Positions 8,850 through 18,471 of a DNA stretch of 64,000 nt are shown here, piece by piece. A model generated the notes under the pieces. The model made no database searches. It saw only the letters and a program-made list of their open reading frames with translations, and was not told the origin of the DNA. The first letter of the stretch is position 1, and each line of letters begins with the position of its first letter. Source of the stretch: Sulfitobacter brevis (lineage in GTDB: Bacteria > Pseudomonadota > Alphaproteobacteria > Rhodobacterales > Rhodobacteraceae); NCBI RefSeq assembly GCF_900112755.1, contig NZ_FOMW01000005.1, positions 186,001 through 250,000 on the forward strand. Reading direction: 5' to 3'. The position numbers and the translations under genes were made by a program.

Positions 8850-9883
8850 GTCATGCCGTTTGTGCATTGGCAGTCGCGGGGGGTGTCTTAGTGACCACGC
8901 CCGCCAACGCCGATGCAACCTATCAGGTGATGGAGTTCTCCCAGCTTGACGGCTGGGAGAATGACGACCACGCCGCCGCCCTCGACGTCTATCTCAGCAC
9001 CTGCCGCGACATGACTGAAATTGATTGGAGCGCGCTGTGTGAATTTGCCAAAACCGACCCCGATCCGCGCCAGTTTTTCGAGCTGTTCTTCCGCCCTGTG
9101 CTGATCGAAGATGGCAAAGACGGAATGTTCACCGGTTATTTCGAGCCCGAACTTGAGGGTGATCTTTTCCCTTCAGAGCGGTTTGCCTATCCGGTCTATT
9201 CGATGCCACCCGAGGCGTTGGAGACAAACCCGTGGCTCACCCGCCGCGAAATCCTTGATACTGATGTTATGGCCAACCGCGGGTTGGAGATCGCTTGGGT
9301 TGACGATCCGGTCGAACTGTTTTTTCTGCAAATCCAAGGGTCCGGTCGGATTAAACTGCGCGATGGCACCTACAGACGGGTGGGCTATCGCGGTGCCAAC
9401 GGCCATCCCTACCGCTCAATCGGGGTCGAACTGGTCAACCGCGGCGTCTATGAGGCGCATCAGGTCAGCGCCGAGGTAATCAAGAATTGGGTGCGGCGTA
9501 ATCCTGTCGACGGGCGCGAATTGCTGTTTCACAACCCGTCTTATGTGTTCTTCCGAGAAGTCAGCAAGGTGCCCGCCGATAAAGGCCCCCTTGGTGCGAT
9601 GAACCGTTCAGTCACGGCGATGCGCTCGATTGCGGTTGATCCGTCCTACGTCAAGCTCGGAGCACCCGTGTGGATTGAAAAGGACGGCAAGGAGCCCCTG
9701 CGGCGCCTGATGGTGGCCCAAGATACCGGCTCGGCAATCAAGGGAGCGCAGCGCGCAGATGTATTTTTTGGCACCGGAGATGCCGCAGGCAAGCAAGCGG
9801 GCACTCTGCGCGATCCGGGCCGTATGTTTGTGCTGCTGCCGATCCAGCGCGCCTATGCCCTGCTGCCCGAAAGCGCGATATGA
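8783..9883 (+). CDS. mltA: Membrane-bound lytic murein transglycosylase A (MltA)
   Basis: MltA cleaves peptidoglycan glycan strands to anhydromuropeptides. The MltA domain includes GMFTGYFEPELEG, FFLQIQGSGRI and GYRGANGHPYRSIG. The C-terminal 3D domain has VAQDTGSAIKGAQRADVFFG with the catalytic aspartate in AQDTG. The start is uncertain: no good ATG exists, and the frame opens at a TTG at 8783 inside the Tim44-like gene. A TTG at 8822 would give a better export signal (VSHAVCALAVAGGVLVTTPANA) and 353 residues. Either way the gene overlaps its upstream neighbour. Its stop overlaps the smr-domain gene (ATGA). Confidence 0.9.
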   Translation: MGLCAHHGLGRSKLASGFYRRVSHAVCALAVAGGVLVTTPANADATYQVMEFSQLDGWENDDHAAALDVYLSTCRDMTEIDWSALCEFAKTDPDPRQFFELFFRPVLIEDGKDGMFTGYFEPELEGDLFPSERFAYPVYSMPPEALETNPWLTRREILDTDVMANRGLEIAWVDDPVELFFLQIQGSGRIKLRDGTYRRVGYRGANGHPYRSIGVELVNRGVYEAHQVSAEVIKNWVRRNPVDGRELLFHNPSYVFFREVSKVPADKGPLGAMNRSVTAMRSIAVDPSYVKLGAPVWIEKDGKEPLRRLMVAQDTGSAIKGAQRADVFFGTGDAAGKQAGTLRDPGRMFVLLPIQRAYALLPESAI

Positions 9884-10461
9884 AACGGCGGCGGTTGAAC
9901 AATGATGATCTGGACCTGTGGCGCAGGGTCACGGACCGGACCGAACGGCTGGACCTGAAATCCCTGTTCACCCCACCCATCGACGCCCCGGCACCCGCGC
10001 CACCGGCGATCCGCAGGGCTAAACTGGCTGTGCAGAGCAAGCCCATGCCACCCACCAAAGCCCGAACCAATGACCTTAGCCCGTCGTTACAAGACCAGAT
10101 GCGCGGCACATCGGTGCAGATGGATCAAAAGGCATTTGGCAAGCTCAAGCGTGGCAAGCTGCGCCCCGAAGGGCGGCTTGATCTGCATGGCATGACCCTC
10201 GAACAGGCGCACCCGAAGCTCACGGGCTTCATCCTCAACGCCCATACGCGCGGCAAACGGCTGGTGCTGGTGATCACCGGCAAGGGCAAGCAACGCGACG
10301 ATGGCGGCCCGATACCGGTGCGCTACGGTGTGCTGCGCCATCAGGTTCCGCAATGGCTGTCGATGCCGCCGCTGAAATCTGTCGTCTTACAGATCACGCC
10401 CGCGCACATCAGCCACGGCGGCACAGGCGCGTATTACATCTATCTCAGACGTCACCGTTAG
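9880..10461 (+). CDS. Smr-domain protein
   Basis: The 193 residues have a charged, proline-rich N-terminal half (about 1-95). The C-terminal Smr domain carries the hallmark LDLHGMTLEQA and ITGKGKQ motifs and ends in YYIYLRRHR. Smr domains of stand-alone proteins act as nucleases or nucleic-acid-binding modules; the exact substrate here cannot be read from sequence. It overlaps mltA by four bases and is convergent with the MFS gene, with stops overlapping by four bases. Confidence 0.9.
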   Translation: MKRRRLNNDDLDLWRRVTDRTERLDLKSLFTPPIDAPAPAPPAIRRAKLAVQSKPMPPTKARTNDLSPSLQDQMRGTSVQMDQKAFGKLKRGKLRPEGRLDLHGMTLEQAHPKLTGFILNAHTRGKRLVLVITGKGKQRDDGGPIPVRYGVLRHQVPQWLSMPPLKSVVLQITPAHISHGGTGAYYIYLRRHR

Positions 10462-11675
10462 CGGTTGAGCAGCGGGCGATAGCGGGCAATGCCCAAGGCC
10501 GCGAGCGCTGCCGCCAATACGTAGTAGGCCGAGATCGGCAGCATCTGTTCGGGGAATGTGATGCCAAGGTCGATCAACCAGCCTGTGATGCCCGGACCGA
10601 TGGCCGAGCCAAAGACCATCAGCGCAGCGGCAACCGCCTTGATTGCGCCCAAATGTCGCGTGCCGAAATACTCGGCCCAGAACACGGCGGGCACGGTCGA
10701 TTGCATCCCTTGGCCCAAGCCAAAGATCGTCAACCCGATCCCTGCCATGAAAATCGTATCGGCATAGGCCAGCACGGCGAAGGACACCGCAAAGGGCAGC
10801 ATCTGGAACGGGATGATCCGGCTAACCCCGAAACGGTCAATCGCCCAGCCCGATGCAAAGGTCGAGCAAACTGACGCCAGCGTATAAAACGGCATTAAAG
10901 CCACGTAGGAGACCAGATCCCAGCCCTTCACCTCGGTCAGGTGCACCTGCTGGAAAAACAGCGCCGTGCCCCATGTTGCAGGCCCAGCGATCAGCGGGAT
11001 CATCAGGAAAAACAACCCACAGCGCAGCATCTGCGCCCGCGTCCAATGTTCGCCGCGCATCCCAGCAATCTGGGTGGCGTTCACCATGCTTTGTGGCGTG
11101 CGCTCCTGCCGCAGCAGCCACAGGATCACCGGTATCGTCAGCAGCACGATCGCCGCCGCCAGCACCCACAAATTGCGCCATGTGCTCAGCGCGAACAGCG
11201 CCACAAACAAGACTGGCAAGATCGCCTGCCCCGCAGCAAACCCCATCGAGGACAGCGACAGCGCCTTGCCACGGCTGGCCTCGAACCAACGCACCATCGC
11301 GACCGCGCCAAGCTGGGACATCATGCCCTGCCCCGTAAAGCGCAGCGCAAAGATCACAAAGATCAGCAATATCCAGTTGGGCACCACAGCCATCGACAGA
11401 CAGGCCAGCGCCAGTCCGATCATCACCCCGAGCGCCAGCGCCCGAACGCGGAACCTGTCGGTCAGCACACCCGCCCAGATCATCGCAATCGCCGACATCG
11501 TTGTGCCGATGGTATAGACCCCGCCCCACTGGCCGTCGCTCAGGCCAAAGTCGGCCTTAATTTCTCCCGCAAATAGCGAAATGAAAAAGGTCTGCCCATA
11601 GGACGAGGTGAAGGTCAGCAAAAAGCCTGCGAGAAGAAACAGCCAATTGCGGGAAAGGAAGCGTAGGTAATCCAT
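10458..11675 (-). CDS. MFS transporter
   Basis: A 405-residue major facilitator protein with about twelve membrane segments. The typical inter-helix loops are present: GVLTDRFRVRALALGVMIG between helices 2 and 3, FEASRGKALSLSSMGFAAG in the middle of the first half, and GWAIDRFGVSRI in the second half. The resemblance is to the monocarboxylate/oxalate-type branch, but the substrate cannot be assigned. The start codon and an AAGGGG ribosome-binding site are inside a 9-base-pair GC-rich inverted repeat. hslU ends 37 bases upstream. Confidence 0.88.
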   Translation of the reverse strand: MDYLRFLSRNWLFLLAGFLLTFTSSYGQTFFISLFAGEIKADFGLSDGQWGGVYTIGTTMSAIAMIWAGVLTDRFRVRALALGVMIGLALACLSMAVVPNWILLIFVIFALRFTGQGMMSQLGAVAMVRWFEASRGKALSLSSMGFAAGQAILPVLFVALFALSTWRNLWVLAAAIVLLTIPVILWLLRQERTPQSMVNATQIAGMRGEHWTRAQMLRCGLFFLMIPLIAGPATWGTALFFQQVHLTEVKGWDLVSYVALMPFYTLASVCSTFASGWAIDRFGVSRIIPFQMLPFAVSFAVLAYADTIFMAGIGLTIFGLGQGMQSTVPAVFWAEYFGTRHLGAIKAVAAALMVFGSAIGPGITGWLIDLGITFPEQMLPISAYYVLAAALAALGIARYRPLLNR

Positions 11676-11698
11676 GCCCCTTCATCGGCGGGGCATGG
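11672..11698 (-). promoter_or_regulatory. Inverted repeat that can sequester the MFS ribosome-binding site and start
   Basis: The arms CCATGCCCC (11690-11698) and GGGGCATGG (11672-11680), read on the minus strand, pair perfectly with a nine-base loop. The second arm contains the Shine-Dalgarno GGGG and the ATG of the MFS gene. The first arm holds another ATG, opening a five-codon frame (M-P-R-R-stop). The thymine-rich stretch precedes rather than follows the hairpin on this strand, so it is not a typical terminator of hslU. Confidence 0.5.
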
Positions 11699-11712
11699 AG
11701 AAAAGAAAAGAC

Positions 11713-13017
11713 CTAAAGAACGTAGCGGCTCAGATCCGTCGAGCGCGACAAGGCGCCGAGATTTTTCTCGACGAAATCGGCGTTGACCTCGACGCTGTCG
11801 CCGCCCCGATCCGGCGCATTAAAGCTGAGCTCTTCGAACACCCGCTCCATCACCGTATAAAGCCTGCGCGCGCCGATATTCTCGACCGCGTGATTCACAT
11901 CCGCCGCGATTTTCGCCAGCGCCCTGATCCCGTCTTCGGTAAAGGAAACCTCGACCTGCTCGGTGCCCATCAAGGCGGTATATTGCAAGGTCAGCGCATT
12001 GTCGGTTTCGGTCAGAATGCGCACGAAATCATCTTCGGTCAACGCGCGCAATTCAACGCGGATCGGTAGCCGGCCCTGAAGTTCCGGCAGCAGGTCAGAC
12101 GGTTTGGCTACGTGAAACGCCCCCGACGCGATGAACAGGATGTGGTCGGTTTTCACTGGACCATACTTCGTCGAGACTGTGGTGCCTTCGATCAAGGGCA
12201 GTAGATCACGCTGAACACCTTCACGCGATACATCGCCGCCACGGGCATCGGAACGCGCACAAACCTTGTCGATCTCGTCGAGGAAAACGATACCATTTTG
12301 CTCGACTGCTTCGATCGCCGCCCGGTTTACCGCCTCGTCGTCGAGCAATTTGTCGGCTTCTTCGCCAATCAAAATCTCATAGCTTTGCGAAACAGTCAGC
12401 TTCTTCTTGGTCTTGCGACCGCCCATGGCTTTGCCAAAAATATCACCCAGGTTCATCATGCCCATCCCGCCGGGTTGGCCGGGAATATCCATGGTTTGAA
12501 ACGGGTTGGTGGTGTCGCTGATCTCCAGATCGATCATCGTGTCGTCAAGCTCGCCCGACTTCAGCTTTTTGCGAAACATCTCGCGGGTGCCTTCGCGGGC
12601 TTCGGACCCGGCGACCGCGTCGATCACCCGTTCTTCGGCTGCCTTATGGGCATTTGCCTTCACATCCTCCCGCATGTGTTCGCGTGTCATTGCGATGGCC
12701 CCGTCAACCAGATCGCGGATAATTTGCTCCACGTCGCGCCCGACATAGCCAACTTCGGTGAACTTTGTGGCCTCAACTTTAAGAAACGGCGCACGGGCCA
12801 GTTTTGCCAAACGGCGGCTGATCTCGGTCTTGCCGACGCCGGTGGGTCCGATCATCAAGATGTTCTTTGGATAGACCTCGTCGCGCAGGTCATCGGCCAG
12901 TTGCTTGCGGCGCCAGCGGTTGCGCAGGGCCACGGCAACGGCGCGCTTTGCGTCCTGTTGGCCGATGATAAAACGATCAAGTTCCGAGACGATCTCGCGG
13001 GGGGTAAGGTCGGTCAT
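11713..13017 (-). CDS. hslU: HslU, ATPase subunit of the HslUV protease
   Basis: HslU unfolds substrates and feeds them to the HslV peptidase. The 434 residues show the N-terminal [16 protein letters not shown], Walker A GPTGVGKT at 57-64, the pore loop GYVGRDVE, and an I-domain insertion. Walker B is [10 protein letters not shown], and sensor motifs are in [13 protein letters not shown] and [13 protein letters not shown]. The C-terminus is SRYVL, the tail that docks into HslV. I chose the ATG at 13017 because AAGGA lies upstream and the family begins at this point; a start 11 codons earlier is possible. hslV is 91 bases upstream on the same strand. Confidence 0.97.
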   Translation of the reverse strand: MTDLTPREIVSELDRFIIGQQDAKRAVAVALRNRWRRKQLADDLRDEVYPKNILMIGPTGVGKTEISRRLAKLARAPFLKVEATKFTEVGYVGRDVEQIIRDLVDGAIAMTREHMREDVKANAHKAAEERVIDAVAGSEAREGTREMFRKKLKSGELDDTMIDLEISDTTNPFQTMDIPGQPGGMGMMNLGDIFGKAMGGRKTKKKLTVSQSYEILIGEEADKLLDDEAVNRAAIEAVEQNGIVFLDEIDKVCARSDARGGDVSREGVQRDLLPLIEGTTVSTKYGPVKTDHILFIASGAFHVAKPSDLLPELQGRLPIRVELRALTEDDFVRILTETDNALTLQYTALMGTEQVEVSFTEDGIRALAKIAADVNHAVENIGARRLYTVMERVFEELSFNAPDRGGDSVEVNADFVEKNLGALSRSTDLSRYVL

Positions 13018-13108
13018 AAGAGGTTCCTTGTTGCGCTGCAGATGGGGCATCGGCGCGCCAGAGGTACAAGAGTATGAGATGAGAAGACGCAGTCTAAGGG
13101 CCGCGCAA

Positions 13109-13672
13109 TCACGAAGCTGCGCTGATCGTTTCCACCGTCAGTTTGCCGTTGGTATAGACGCAAATATCCGCCGCAATCGCCATGGCATCGCGGGCAATGG
13201 CTTCGGCGTCGCGGTCACTGTCCATCATGCCGCGCGCGGCAGCGAGCGCATAGTTGCCGCCCGAGCCAATCGCCGCGACATTGTGTTCGGGCTCGAGCAC
13301 ATCGCCCGCGCCGGTAATCACGAAAAGGTCCGTGCCGTCGGTAACAATCAACATTGCTTCGAGCTTTTGCAAATACTTGTCGGTGCGCCAATCCTTGGCC
13401 AACTCGACGCTCGCACGCTGCAACTGGCCGGGGGTGGCCTCCAGCTTGGTCTCAAGCCGCTCAAGTAGGGTAAAGGCATCGGCTGTTGAGCCGGCAAAGC
13501 CCGCGACCACATCAAAGCCACCGGGTGACAGGCGGCGCACCTTGCGGGCGGTCCCTTTAATCACCGTCTGACCCAGACTGACCTGACCATCACCGGCGAT
13601 GACAACCTGTCCGTTCTTCTTCACCCCAACGATGGTGGTGCCGTGCCACCCGGGAAATTCCTGCTTTGCCAT
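13109..13672 (-). CDS. hslV: HslV, peptidase subunit of the HslUV protease
   Basis: HslV is the proteasome-like threonine peptidase. The propeptide ends at HG, so T12 in WHGTTIVGV becomes the N-terminal nucleophile after processing. [21 protein letters not shown] and [17 protein letters not shown] are typical, as is the C-terminal [15 protein letters not shown]. At 187 residues the length is normal. AGGAGG-like sequence precedes the ATG. A heat-shock-type promoter is visible upstream, in agreement with the known control of hslVU by RpoH. Confidence 0.97.
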   Translation of the reverse strand: MAKQEFPGWHGTTIVGVKKNGQVVIAGDGQVSLGQTVIKGTARKVRRLSPGGFDVVAGFAGSTADAFTLLERLETKLEATPGQLQRASVELAKDWRTDKYLQKLEAMLIVTDGTDLFVITGAGDVLEPEHNVAAIGSGGNYALAAARGMMDSDRDAEAIARDAMAIAADICVYTNGKLTVETISAAS

Positions 13673-13700
13673 TTTGGCCTCCTGTCGTCTGGAGTTCTAT

Positions 13701-13730
13701 ATGGCCCCCGACCCCGCAGGGCACAAGGGC
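13701..13730 (-). promoter_or_regulatory. Candidate RpoH (sigma-32) promoter of hslVU
   Basis: On the minus strand CTTGTG (13725-13730) is followed after 15 bases by GGCCATATA, resembling the heat-shock consensus CTTGAA / CCCCATNT. It lies about 30 bases upstream of the hslV start. The call rests on motif similarity and on the known regulation of hslVU. Confidence 0.5.
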
Positions 13731-13774
13731 AGCGCCCCTTGTCCGCCTGTCGCGGGTTAGATAGCGTCGGCCAA

Positions 13775-14680
13775 ATGGCCAATCATCAAACAGTGCGTTT
13801 CTATCTTGAGCCCCCTTTGCGGGAGAGCGCGGCTGCCGGCGCACACAACTTTATCGGGCTGATAGCCAAAGTCTGTGCGGCGGCAGGGCTTGTGCCACAG
13901 TATTGCGATCTCGCTGATGCAGGGCTGGCAAATGGCGGCTATGCGCTGACCCATATGAAGCCCCCCGAACGCCCCAATGGCTTGGTGTTTCGCCGCGTCT
14001 ATCAATACCCGTTCTGGCAGATCGACCAGACCGCCGCGCGCTGGGACTGGGACACCGCTCAAGCCAAATTTGATCCATCACAAATCGATCTGGCAGAGGC
14101 AGCGCGGTTTTTTGCCTTTTGGCAAAAACGGCTCTACGGCGCGGCGCCCAAGGTCACAAAGCAGGCGGGATACATCTACGTTCCCTTGCAAGGCCGGCTG
14201 TCCGAACATCGTTCGTTTCAAAGCTGTTCGCCGCTACAGATGTTAGAGCATTGCCTTGCCCATGAGCCGCTTCGGCAGGTGATTGCCACGCTGCATCCGA
14301 ACGAGCATTACTCCGCAGCCGAACTCGCCGCGCTGGAGCATTTGGAGCGCCAGCACGCACGGTTGACGGTCACAGTTGGCGACATGGTCCAGCACCTGCA
14401 AAACTGCGACTATGTGGTGACGCAGAACTCCAGCGCCGCCTTTGGAGGATTTTTCTTTCAAAAACCCGCACTGTTGTTTGCAAAGATCGATTTCCACCAC
14501 ATTGCGGTACGCGCTGATATGGCCGATCTCGCGGAAAGTTTTGCACAGGTGACGCGCAACACCCCTGACTATGCCCAATATATCTGGTGGTTTTGGCAGG
14601 ATCAGTCGATCAACGCAGGGCGCACGGATGCAGAGGCAAAGATCGCGGCGCGGCTCAGGCGGTTTGGCTGGCCCATATAA
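13775..14680 (+). CDS. Hypothetical protein resembling capsule-synthesis (KpsC/KpsS-type) proteins
   Basis: A 301-residue protein starting MANHQTVRFYLEPPLRESAA. I do not recognise it with confidence. The second half has a pattern seen in GT-B-like capsule synthesis proteins: LHPNEHYS, then VTVGDMVQHLQNCDYVVTQNSSAAFGGFFFQKPALLF, where a nucleotide-sugar site normally lies at the NSS segment. There is no signal peptide or membrane segment. The start at 13775 excludes 44 codons of open frame that overlap the hslV coding sequence on the other strand. It stands alone, divergent from hslV and convergent with trxA, away from the glycan genes at 35-44 kb. Confidence 0.6.
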   Translation: MANHQTVRFYLEPPLRESAAAGAHNFIGLIAKVCAAAGLVPQYCDLADAGLANGGYALTHMKPPERPNGLVFRRVYQYPFWQIDQTAARWDWDTAQAKFDPSQIDLAEAARFFAFWQKRLYGAAPKVTKQAGYIYVPLQGRLSEHRSFQSCSPLQMLEHCLAHEPLRQVIATLHPNEHYSAAELAALEHLERQHARLTVTVGDMVQHLQNCDYVVTQNSSAAFGGFFFQKPALLFAKIDFHHIAVRADMADLAESFAQVTRNTPDYAQYIWWFWQDQSINAGRTDAEAKIAARLRRFGWPI

Positions 14681-14709
14681 AAAGGGCGCCCCGTTTCAGG
14701 GACGCCCTT
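14679..14709 (-). terminator. Rho-independent terminator of trxA
   Basis: Read on the minus strand, AAGGGCG (14703-14709) pairs with CGCCCTT (14682-14688), with additional inner G/C pairs, and is followed by TTTTT. It is placed 22 bases after the trxA stop and also overlaps the stop codon of the convergent gene. Confidence 0.8.
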
Positions 14710-14730
14710 GGCGTGCTTAAGCGCGTTGGC

Positions 14731-15051
14731 TTAAACGGATTCTTCGATCCAGCTTTTCAGCGCGGCCTTGGGGCGCACGCCTGCAAGGTTGGATACGACC
14801 TGACCGTCTTTGAAGATAAACAGTGCCGGAATGCCGCGTACACCCATTTGAGCAGGTGAATTCGGGTTTTCGTCGACGTTGACCTTAACGATCTTCACCT
14901 TGCCCTCCATTTCGGCCGACAATTCTTCAAGCGAAGGGCCGATCTGTTTACAAGGGCCGCACCATTCGGCCCAGAAATCCACCAGAACGGGGATATCGGA
15001 ATTTTTCACTTCGGCGTCGAATGTAGCGTCGGTGACTGCGACGGTGGCCAT
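14731..15051 (-). CDS. trxA: Thioredoxin
   Basis: A 106-residue thioredoxin with the active site WCGPC in [19 protein letters not shown] and the cis-proline loop [11 protein letters not shown]. It reduces disulfides in the cytoplasm. The ATG at 15051 is preceded by GGAG; an in-frame start five codons upstream is less likely. It follows addA by 42 bases on the same strand and ends at a clear terminator, so it probably closes the addB-addA transcript or has its own promoter. Confidence 0.97.
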   Translation of the reverse strand: MATVAVTDATFDAEVKNSDIPVLVDFWAEWCGPCKQIGPSLEELSAEMEGKVKIVKVNVDENPNSPAQMGVRGIPALFIFKDGQVVSNLAGVRPKAALKSWIEESV

Positions 15052-15093
15052 GTTGCTCTCCTGCAAGGAATGAATGTGTATCAGAACTGGAAC

Positions 15094-18000
15094 CTAGGAA
15101 CGCACCGGCCCATCGTCAAGATAGGGTGAGCGGCGCAGCGCCGATGTCACGGCATCGTGGGGCAGTGGCATTAGCTCTCTGGTGACCGTCCAAAGGATCG
15201 CGGTGTGCACCTCGCGGTCGGGGTATATCTGAGCCAATAGCGCAGCGTAGGCTCCCATTTGGCGCAGAATACCTTCCGGACAGACCTCGGCATTCTTGGG
15301 CACAACACGGTTGGTTTTAAAATCGATGGCGAGCACTGATTTTTCCGTCAGGATCAACCTGTCAATAGTGCCGTGCAGGCGGCGCGGGCCAATTGCGCCG
15401 GTCACGCTTACCTCCGCCAGGGTTTCGGGCGAAAAGATGTGCCGCAGTGCGGGATCATCCAAGACGGCGCGGGCCTCGGTTTTGGCGGCGGCGATAACGT
15501 CTTCTGCAAGCAAGTTGATCGCGCCGAATGTGTCCTCTTCCTCGGCGATTTCGGGCAGGGTCTCCAGCAGCGCGTGCACCAGCGTGCCATAGCTCAAGGC
15601 GGCGGCCTGATCACTGCCTGCCTCACCGGCAAGTGCTTTCGCCCCGCCAAGATCAGAGGGCGTTAGGACTTCAACCGTCGTTGCGGCTGGCGGGGCCACA
15701 GTGGTAAATACCGGATTGAGGTCAGGAAGTTGCGCCAGTATCTGCGGCTTCTCGACCAGCTCCAGCCCGCTCCAGTCGCCTTCCTGGAACCGTAATATAT
15801 CGCCGCCTTCATCCGGCAGCGCGTTGATGTGCCCCATCGCCGCCTCGGTGATTTGAAACCACGAGCTGCCATCCTTCGACAGATCACCAGCAGCAGCAAC
15901 GATCAGCCATTTTTCGGCGCGGGTCATCGCGACATATAGCAGGCGCAAACGTTCGGCGTGCTGCGCGGCTTTCAAATCTTCGGTCGTATCTTTCAAGGTG
16001 CGGGGCATATCGTCGGCCACAGGTTTCCACACCGGCATCCCGTCAAGCTTGATGATCTCGTCCTTGATCTGCACATCACGGCGACCTGTATCGGGCAAAA
16101 TGACAATTGGCGCCTCCAACCCCTTGGCCCCATGCACGGTCATCACCCTAATCTGGTTAGATGCGGAATCGATCTGCCGTTTTATTTCAAGGTCATCCGT
16201 TTGCATCCATTCCAGAAATCCGGTCAGGCTCGGCACATCATTGCGCTCGTACGCCAATGCTTGGCTGAGCATTGCGTTGATGCCGTCCTCGGCTTCCGGT
16301 CCCAAGCGCGACAGTAGGTTGCGGCGTCCGTTGTGGCGGGTCAGCACCCGCTCAATCAGGTCATAGGGCCGCAGAAAATCGACCTGTGCCCGCAGATCAG
16401 TCAGCATCGCGAGCGTCTCGGGATACGCCTTGATGCGCAACCGCAGGCTTTGCCAAAGTCGTGGCTCCTCCCTGTAGTGGGCAAGGGTAAAAAGCGCCTG
16501 CTCGTCCCAGCCAAATAGCGGTGATTTCAACGCAGCAGCCAGCGATAGGTCGTCATCGGGCGTCGCGAGAAACGACAGTAACGCCGCCAAATCTTTCACC
16601 GCCAACTCGGCTCCAACCTTCAGACGGTCAGCGCCCGCGATAGGCAGATCGGAAGCTTTGCAGGCGCGGATGATCTCCGAGAACAAGGACGACCGCCGCT
16701 GTACAAGGATCAGGAAATCTCCGGGTTGGATGCGGCGCTTTACCACGCTTCCCGCGGCAAGGCCGTCGTCGGGAATGAAATGTTCGCCTTCGGTCAGTTC
16801 CTTGATCCGCGCGGCAATCTGTTCGGCCAGAATGACAGTGTGATGGCGCGGCGACAGACGGTCCACGGGGTCGGTCCAAGGGCCGTCGGGTTCGACCTCG
16901 GCTTTTTCCACAATCGGCCACAGGTCAACACGACCGGGTAAAACATGCTTGAAAGCTTTGTGTAGGGTCTGTTTATCGAAATCTGGCTGTGTATCGGGAT
17001 CAAAGGCCGCATCGACCAATCGCAAGATCGCAGCCGAGGACCGGAACGAATAATCCAGACTGCGGTGTTGGAACAACATCCCTGCGTTTGCGATCTTCTT
17101 CTCGAACTCCCCGGCCTTGCGATCAAACTCGCGTGGGTCAGCCCCCTGAAACGAGTAGATGGACTGTTTGCGGTCCCCGACCACGAACAGGGTGCGCTTT
17201 GCATCCGGTCGCGATCCGGTCCCGCTGTAAAACTCGTCGGTCAGCTTTTCGATCACATCCCATTGGCGCGGTGACGTATCTTGCGCCTCGTCGACCAGAA
17301 TATGATCAATGCCGCCATCAATCCGGAACAAGACCCAAGCCGCGACATCCTTATCGGACAAAAGCGCGCGGGTTTTCAGAATTAGATCATCGAAATCCAG
17401 CCATCCGCGCAGCTCCTTCTCATGGGCGTAACGGGCTAAAAAACGCTCTGCAAAGCGGTGTAGAGCCAATGTTTTCTCGACCACTTTCAACGCTAACCGC
17501 GCCTCGCGGGCCTCTTCGACTCTTTGCATCAGGTCATCAAGCTGCGGCATCAACTGTGCGATGACCTTTTGGGTGGGCTTGGTGGGAAATGATCCGATCT
17601 TGGCCGTGAAGGGACCGGCCTTCGCCGCACCGGCTCCTGTCAGCAGAACAGATTCCAGCATTGGCAGGGCCGACAAATCAAAGCTCGCGATGCTTTGCAG
17701 GTTGAGACCGGCCTTTTCGTCCATCCCGCCTTTGGCAATCAGATGCGGGATAATCTGGGTGATCAGATCGGCCTCGTCGCCGTCAAACACCATGTCCTCG
17801 ATTGTGCTGGTCGTTAGAGTTGCGGGTTGTTCAAACGCCGCAAGCAAGGCAGAGCGGTCAGGCAGGGTCGCAAAGGCATCGCGCTGGTTGACGATGCTGC
17901 GGGTCAATTTCGAGAGGTCCTCGCCGGTGTAATGCGCGGCTATATCGGCGATGAGGCCTGCATCTTCACCCTCGGCCATGGTGTCGACAATCTCGGCGCG

Positions 18001-18471
18001 CAGCAGATCGGCGGCGCGATCCTCGATCTCGCTGAACTGCGGGCTGACCCGTGCCTCCAACGGAAAGCGCCGCAGGATCGAGGCGCAAAACGAGTGAATC
18101 GTCTGAATTTTCAATCCGCCCGGCGCTTCGATTGCCAAGGCGAACAGCGTGCGGGCATCGCGCAGTGCTTCGGACGAAAGTTCGCCTTCAATCCCCAGTT
18201 GGGACAGTGATTGGCGCAGGTCCGCGTCTTTGAGCATTGCCCATTCGCCCAAACGCTTGAACAAACGGTTCTGCATCTCCGAGGCGGCAGCTTTGGTATA
18301 GGTCAGGCAGAGAATTTGTTGGGGCTCGACCCCGCTGAGCAGGAGCCGCGCCACACGGTCGGTCAGCACGCGCGTCTTGCCAGATCCTGCATTGGCTGCC
18401 AGCCAAGTCGAGGCATCAGGGCGGGCCGCTTCGATCTGGGCGCGGGTGGCATCGTCAAACATCTGGGTCAT
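15094..18471 (-). CDS. addA: Double-strand break repair helicase AddA (alphaproteobacterial type)
   Basis: AddA is the UvrD-like helicase-nuclease that with AddB resects double-strand breaks for RecA. The 1125 residues show Walker A ANAGSGKT at 26-33, LCLTYTKAAASEMQNRL, Walker B in DHILVDEAQDTSPRQWDVI, VVGDRKQSIYSFQGADP, and the late helicase motifs VMTVHGAKGLEAPIV and RLLYVAMTRA. A C-terminal RecB-type nuclease domain has LAIDFKTNR. The start at 18471 forms an ATGA overlap with the addB stop; the longer frame was rejected for this reason. Confidence 0.96.
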   Translation of the reverse strand: MTQMFDDATRAQIEAARPDASTWLAANAGSGKTRVLTDRVARLLLSGVEPQQILCLTYTKAAASEMQNRLFKRLGEWAMLKDADLRQSLSQLGIEGELSSEALRDARTLFALAIEAPGGLKIQTIHSFCASILRRFPLEARVSPQFSEIEDRAADLLRAEIVDTMAEGEDAGLIADIAAHYTGEDLSKLTRSIVNQRDAFATLPDRSALLAAFEQPATLTTSTIEDMVFDGDEADLITQIIPHLIAKGGMDEKAGLNLQSIASFDLSALPMLESVLLTGAGAAKAGPFTAKIGSFPTKPTQKVIAQLMPQLDDLMQRVEEAREARLALKVVEKTLALHRFAERFLARYAHEKELRGWLDFDDLILKTRALLSDKDVAAWVLFRIDGGIDHILVDEAQDTSPRQWDVIEKLTDEFYSGTGSRPDAKRTLFVVGDRKQSIYSFQGADPREFDRKAGEFEKKIANAGMLFQHRSLDYSFRSSAAILRLVDAAFDPDTQPDFDKQTLHKAFKHVLPGRVDLWPIVEKAEVEPDGPWTDPVDRLSPRHHTVILAEQIAARIKELTEGEHFIPDDGLAAGSVVKRRIQPGDFLILVQRRSSLFSEIIRACKASDLPIAGADRLKVGAELAVKDLAALLSFLATPDDDLSLAAALKSPLFGWDEQALFTLAHYREEPRLWQSLRLRIKAYPETLAMLTDLRAQVDFLRPYDLIERVLTRHNGRRNLLSRLGPEAEDGINAMLSQALAYERNDVPSLTGFLEWMQTDDLEIKRQIDSASNQIRVMTVHGAKGLEAPIVILPDTGRRDVQIKDEIIKLDGMPVWKPVADDMPRTLKDTTEDLKAAQHAERLRLLYVAMTRAEKWLIVAAAGDLSKDGSSWFQITEAAMGHINALPDEGGDILRFQEGDWSGLELVEKPQILAQLPDLNPVFTTVAPPAATTVEVLTPSDLGGAKALAGEAGSDQAAALSYGTLVHALLETLPEIAEEEDTFGAINLLAEDVIAAAKTEARAVLDDPALRHIFSPETLAEVSVTGAIGPRRLHGTIDRLILTEKSVLAIDFKTNRVVPKNAEVCPEGILRQMGAYAALLAQIYPDREVHTAILWTVTRELMPLPHDAVTSALRRSPYLDDGPVRS

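Noticed and set aside
12110-12120. Second parS half-site (CGTGAAACG)
   Set aside because: Only one arm is present, inside hslU; no palindrome.
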